28,731 bases of DNA from an uncultured Collinsella sp. Lineage in GTDB: Bacteria > Actinomycetota > Coriobacteriia > Coriobacteriales > Coriobacteriaceae. Location of the stretch: the NCBI GenBank assembly GCA_958348565.1, contig CATVZP010000019.1, positions 1-28,731 of the forward strand, written 5' to 3'. The position numbers and the translations under genes were made by a program. Of the stretch, positions 25,549 through 28,731 are shown in pieces (the stretch's first letter is position 1; every line of letters begins with the position of its first letter). The notes beneath the pieces are model-generated. The model did not search any database. It had not been told where the DNA came from and saw nothing but the letters and a program-made list of their open reading frames with translations.

Positions 25549-26511
25549 ATGCAGAAAGCCTTTCCCATCTTTGCCATGGAGCTGTTTTGCGATGGCTGGC
25601 TGTTTTTGACGCATTCCGATGTGACGTGGGATGGGTCGTCGCACGCCGTTAAGCGCATTCGTATCAATGCTGACAAAAGTGAGCAGCTCCTGAGCCATGC
25701 GCGCGAGCATTTTACGGATGTTCCGAGCAATATCGATCTGTGCCAATACGTCGGTACCACGCTAGAAGAGCTCGAGAAGCATGCCGAGCCGGTTGTTCCC
25801 CGCGACGTTGTTTCGCCCCGTCTGCAGTTGCTGTTTGAGGGCGACTTGACGCCGATTACGCTGGTGCAGCTCATGTGCGTGGGCGACTGGCTTTCGGTAC
25901 GTCAAGGCCATGAGGGCGAGATTCGCGTTACCTACGATGAGCGTCTGGCTCAGCAGATTTCCGGGTTCGGCCTGTTTATGGCGAGCTTTGTCGAGTCGCT
26001 TTGCTCGCAGAGCACTATGTTGAGTGACGGATCGGTTGCCACGGTGTTCGAGGCAAGGCCGGCAACGGAGCCTGGCATATGCGCGTTTTTGGAGATGGGT
26101 GATGCGGTTTCCGCGGAGCCCGAACTCGAGGATGCGCTCGACGTTGAACGGGAGCCCGAGCCTGAACCTGAGCCAGAGCCTGTATCGGAAACTGCCCCTA
26201 CGCCCTCTGCAGAAGAGCAGGAAAAGTTGCGCATCGCAAGGGAAGTAAAGGCTGCGCGCGACAAGATGGATGAGCTCGACAAGGCACGCGTTTCTTTGCT
26301 CAACCAGCTGCTTGTCCTGCGTCATAAGCATGAGCAGCTTTCCGATCAACGTGGTTGGAGGACAATTGTCGAGATGGAGGAAGTCGGCAGGCAGGTCAAA
26401 GATCTAAGTGGCCAGGTCGATCAGATTGACGAGCAGCTCCGCGACGCGCGCCTTGCCTACGCCGAGACGCGTGCGGCGTCGCTGCAAGCGCTTAGAGAAC
26501 TGGGGCAGTAA
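25549..26511 (+). CDS. acidic coiled-coil protein of the BREX-linked module
   Basis: A 320-aa protein I do not recognise. Residues 1-180 form a probably folded domain that starts FPIFAMELFCDGWLFLTHSD. Residues about 190-220 are a Glu-Pro repeat linker (EPEPEPEPEP) like the linkers of the giant protein in this operon. The last 100 residues are strongly helical and charged (KAARDKMDELDKARVSLLNQ, then VGRQVKDLSGQVDQIDEQL) and should form a coiled coil. AAGGAG lies 9 bases before the ATG, 3 bases after the helicase stop. Its position and linker suggest that it works in a complex with the neighbours. No enzymatic motif is seen. Confidence 0.7.
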   Translation: MQKAFPIFAMELFCDGWLFLTHSDVTWDGSSHAVKRIRINADKSEQLLSHAREHFTDVPSNIDLCQYVGTTLEELEKHAEPVVPRDVVSPRLQLLFEGDLTPITLVQLMCVGDWLSVRQGHEGEIRVTYDERLAQQISGFGLFMASFVESLCSQSTMLSDGSVATVFEARPATEPGICAFLEMGDAVSAEPELEDALDVEREPEPEPEPEPVSETAPTPSAEEQEKLRIAREVKAARDKMDELDKARVSLLNQLLVLRHKHEQLSDQRGWRTIVEMEEVGRQVKDLSGQVDQIDEQLRDARLAYAETRAASLQALRELGQ

Positions 26512-26547
26512 GGCAGCAACAACCCTCACGACCCGGTACTTAAACGG

Positions 26548-26585
26548 TATGATTGGAAGGCATGTTTGCATCGCCCCGATGCAAA
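26548..26585 (+). promoter_or_regulatory. promoter-like site and palindrome upstream of brxA
   Basis: A TATGAT (26548-26553) is followed 11 bases later by a perfect 9-bp palindrome TTTGCATCG-CCC-CGATGCAAA (26565-26585), in the only gap of more than 40 bases in the operon. No convincing -35 is seen. The palindrome has no T tail, so it fits an operator or leader hairpin better than a terminator. It would let the BREX core be expressed separately from the four upstream genes. Confidence 0.5.
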
Positions 26586-26616
26586 TAAAAAGGCCCGAAC
26601 CCTTGGAGTGTGTCCT

Positions 26617-27288
26617 GTGGATAACACCGACAAAATATCGCTGGGAGGCGTGCTCACGCGCGAGCAGTTTTTGCTGCCCGAGATGCGCATCGTCGCCGCG
26701 TTGCGTCTGGAAGGCGTGAGCGACGACGAGATCATTGCGCGCGTTAAGCACGACAACCTGTTTCAGTATCCCACCGAGCGCATGCTGGCCGACCGCGCCC
26801 GCGTGTGCCTGCGCCGCTTTGATGCCGTAGCACTCGACGAGGCACAGTGCGCCGCCCGTGGCATCGACAAGGACGTCGCCGACCAAGCGGTCACGCGCAT
26901 CATGGACCTTATCGCCAACGGCATGCCCGACCAGGCATCCCAGGCAAACCTATTTGTCATGATGTGCCGCTACGTCATGGTCCGCGAGTTCATTCAAGTG
27001 GAGATTGGCGAGCGCATGGCTAGCTTCGACTACATCTTTACCGACATTGACCTCAACGCGTTTGTCACCCGTTTTCAGGTTGAGCATGCCGAAGCTGTCA
27101 AATGGTCGGACGCCACGCTGGAACGCATTAAGAGTACGCTGCGCCAGATTCTACGCAGTGCTGGTTTTAAGGCATCGCAGCGCACCGACGCGCTCCAGCC
27201 CCTGCTGCTCGACCCCGATGTTGAGCAGGCCATCCGCGACCTGGGAGACATGGACGCCCTGGCCGCACTCACCGGGCAGGTGATGTAG
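26617..27288 (+). CDS. brxA: BREX protein BrxA (DUF1819)
   Basis: A 223-aa protein with the DUF1819/BrxA signature at its start: GVLTREQFLLPEMRIVAALR followed by GVSDDEIIARVKHDNLFQYP. BrxA is a small helical DNA-binding core protein of BREX phage-defence systems, which methylate host DNA and stop phage replication. I choose the GTG at 26617, which has GGAG 8 bases upstream; a TTG at 26566 inside the palindrome would add 17 residues that do not fit the family. It is 2 bases from brxB. Full length for the family. Confidence 0.9.
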   Translation: MDNTDKISLGGVLTREQFLLPEMRIVAALRLEGVSDDEIIARVKHDNLFQYPTERMLADRARVCLRRFDAVALDEAQCAARGIDKDVADQAVTRIMDLIANGMPDQASQANLFVMMCRYVMVREFIQVEIGERMASFDYIFTDIDLNAFVTRFQVEHAEAVKWSDATLERIKSTLRQILRSAGFKASQRTDALQPLLLDPDVEQAIRDLGDMDALAALTGQVM

Positions 27289-27290
27289 AC

Positions 27291-27914
27291 ATGGCAATAA
27301 ACCAGCCGCATATTCGCCCGCGCAACCGCGCCGAGCGCATACGCGAGGACTTTGACCATCGCCGCGAGGTGCTGCGCGAGCGTCTGCAAGACCAGGACTT
27401 CTTGGCCAACAAGGGTATCGGCAACGAGATCGGCTTCTACACGTTTTGCTACGACCCCTCGCTGGAGTTTGAGTGCCGCGCCTACGTGGACGAGCTCATG
27501 GCAGACGCCCAGGCCGGCAAGCTGCCATGCAATCTGGAGGTCTTTAACCTGTACGACGTGATGCTCGATATCTGCGAGCAGCGTCGCATCCTTCGTGCGA
27601 TTCCCCGGCGTGAGGCAAAGGTTGGCTCGGAGGCCCAGATCAAAGAGCTCCAGAAGCCCTGCAGCTCCAAGAGCTTTGCCCAGTACCTCCTGGAGCATAC
27701 CCAGCCACATCAGCCCGGCGACGTGATCTTGCTTACGGGTGTGGGCGAGGTCTTTCCGCTGCTGCGCGTGCATAACCTACTCAACGACATGTTTGCCGAT
27801 TTTGATACCGTGCCCGTCGTTGTCATGTACCCCGGCAGCTTTGATGGCTACCAGCTCAAGTTGTTTAACAGAGAGAGCGCCAGTAACTATTACCGCGCGT
27901 TCGATATTTCTTAG
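27291..27914 (+). CDS. brxB: BREX protein BrxB (DUF1788)
   Basis: A 207-aa DUF1788 protein. Recognisable blocks are EVFNLYDVMLDICEQRRILR, DVILLTGVGEVFPLLRVHNL and VVVMYPGSFDGYQLKLFN, ending with NYYRAFDIS, the usual C-terminus. BrxB is needed for BREX defence in type 1 systems and is thought to interact with other core proteins; its activity is not well defined. It lies between brxA (2-base gap) and brxC (9-base gap), the standard BREX order. Confidence 0.93.
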   Translation: MAINQPHIRPRNRAERIREDFDHRREVLRERLQDQDFLANKGIGNEIGFYTFCYDPSLEFECRAYVDELMADAQAGKLPCNLEVFNLYDVMLDICEQRRILRAIPRREAKVGSEAQIKELQKPCSSKSFAQYLLEHTQPHQPGDVILLTGVGEVFPLLRVHNLLNDMFADFDTVPVVVMYPGSFDGYQLKLFNRESASNYYRAFDIS

Positions 27915-27923
27915 GAGCGACAG

Positions 27924-28712
27924 ATGATCATCCAAGACCTGTTTTCCAAGGACATCAACCGTTCCATCAACGGCGTCGTTAAGGTGCAAGATGCCAGCGA
28001 CGAATCGGTGCGCCAAGAGCTCGACGAGTACGTGGTGACGCGCGAACTGCGGGGCCATTTCTCTCGCTTCTTTGACTCTTACGAGCGTGCAATTGACGAG
28101 CCCACCGATAAGATCGGCGTTTGGATTAGTGGCTTCTTTGGCTCAGGTAAATCGCATTTCCTTAAGATGCTCTCGTATTTGCTGCAAAACGATGAGGTCG
28201 CTGGTAAGCCCGCCATCGATTACTTCGAGGACAAGATTTCGGATCCCATGGTGGCCTCTAAGATGCGCCGCTGCTGCAACGTTCCTACCGAGGCAATCCT
28301 GTTTAACATCGACAGCAAGGGCGGCCATTGGAAAGAGGGCGATACCTTACGCACGGCCCTGCTGCGCGCCTTCGAGCGTGTGTTCTTTGAGCATCTGGGC
28401 TTTTTTGGCGAGGACCTTAAGCTTGCGCGTCTAGAGCGACATATCGACAGCAAGGGCAAGACACAGGAGTTCCGCGCTGCCTACGAGCGCATCAGTGGTG
28501 GCAACTGGCTCGAGGACCGCGAGAGCTATAGCTACTTCGAGGACGACATCGTCGAGGTCCTGCAAGAGGTCTTGGGCATGAGCGAACAGACCGCACGCCA
28601 CTGGTTCGATGGCTCCGAGAATGACGCTATCGCTTCTGATGCCTTTGTTAACATGGTTAAGCACTATGTTGACAAGCGCGCTGACGCTCCTATTTGGCAA
28701 GGTGTTTTTTAG
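27924..28712 (+). CDS. brxC: BREX ATPase BrxC, N-terminal fragment
   Basis: A P-loop ATPase of the BrxC/PglY family. The N-terminus DLFSKDINRSINGVVKV, the ELDEYVVTREL block, IDEPTDKIGVWISGFF and Walker A GSGKSHFLK (about residues 72-80) are all typical. BrxC is normally about 1,200 aa; here only about 250 native residues are present, up to VKHYVDK, after which the sequence enters the 55-bp terminal repeat and meets a stop. In BrxC this point should lead into the Walker B strand (a VFLVDE-type motif), which is absent. The end is therefore artificial or rearranged, not a natural C-terminus. AGGAG lies 7 bases before the ATG. Confidence 0.9.
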   Translation: MIIQDLFSKDINRSINGVVKVQDASDESVRQELDEYVVTRELRGHFSRFFDSYERAIDEPTDKIGVWISGFFGSGKSHFLKMLSYLLQNDEVAGKPAIDYFEDKISDPMVASKMRRCCNVPTEAILFNIDSKGGHWKEGDTLRTALLRAFERVFFEHLGFFGEDLKLARLERHIDSKGKTQEFRAAYERISGGNWLEDRESYSYFEDDIVEVLQEVLGMSEQTARHWFDGSENDAIASDAFVNMVKHYVDKRADAPIWQGVF

Positions 28713-28731
28713 AATCCATTTTGCGCTCGGC
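28677..28731. repeat. 55-bp terminal inverted repeat, right copy
   Basis: The exact reverse complement of bases 1-55. It begins inside the brxC frame, replaces the expected brxC continuation with a short tail (A-D-A-P-I-W-Q-G-V-F and a stop), and runs to the last base. Read on the minus strand it repeats the possible gene end seen at 1-42, which suggests that this copy is the misplaced one. Confidence 0.9.

Noticed and set aside
26145..26190. Glu-Pro codon repeats as a possible tandem-repeat locus or CRISPR-like array
   Set aside because: Units are degenerate six-base codon pairs inside a gene, explained by the protein linker. No array of spaced, near-identical repeats was found anywhere in the window.
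26566..26616. TTG start at 26566 for brxA
   Set aside because: It lies inside the palindrome, lacks a ribosome site, and adds residues outside the family; the GTG at 26617 has GGAG at good spacing.

Overview
The window reads as a chromosomal piece of a GC-rich, anaerobic-type actinobacterium, most likely a Coriobacteriia gut bacterium such as Collinsella. That assignment rests on gene content and codon style only; there is no rRNA or other marker gene. Both ends stop in the same 55-bp sequence in opposite orientation, so this is probably a whole assembly contig.

Left part (1-17.3 kb): ordinary chromosome. From the left there is a Zn/Cd-responsive efflux operon on the minus strand (ArsR/SmtB repressor, free HMA metallochaperone, P1B-type ATPase) with three matching operators. 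Next come a lineage-type protein with a PD-(D/E)XK-like C-terminal region, a DEDDh exonuclease, a histidine-rich ArsP_2-like permease, a YaiI/DUF188 protein, an HdeD-like membrane protein, a nitroreductase-like protein, two tandem histidine phosphatases, a short DUF1015-like protein with an M20 peptidase, a second member of the PD-(D/E)XK-like family, a MITE-like inverted-repeat element, and serC-serA for serine synthesis. A ParE/YefM-type toxin-antitoxin pair sits at the right edge of this part.

Right part (17.6 kb to the end): a co-directional defence operon. It ends in brxA, brxB and the first part of brxC, so it is a BREX locus. Before brxA lie four genes not in the BREX core sets I know: a giant multidomain protein (about 1,580 codons) interrupted by one in-frame TAG, a ParB-like protein, a compact SNF2-family helicase and an acidic coiled-coil protein. 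Their close spacing suggests one functional unit; a promoter-like site and palindrome before brxA suggest that the BREX core can also be controlled separately. This four-gene module is the best candidate for an undescribed system.

The brxC gene runs into the shared 55-bp end sequence and stops. That exact, end-coincident inverted repeat looks more like an assembly joint than biology, so the rest of the BREX locus (pglX, pglZ and others) is simply not seen.
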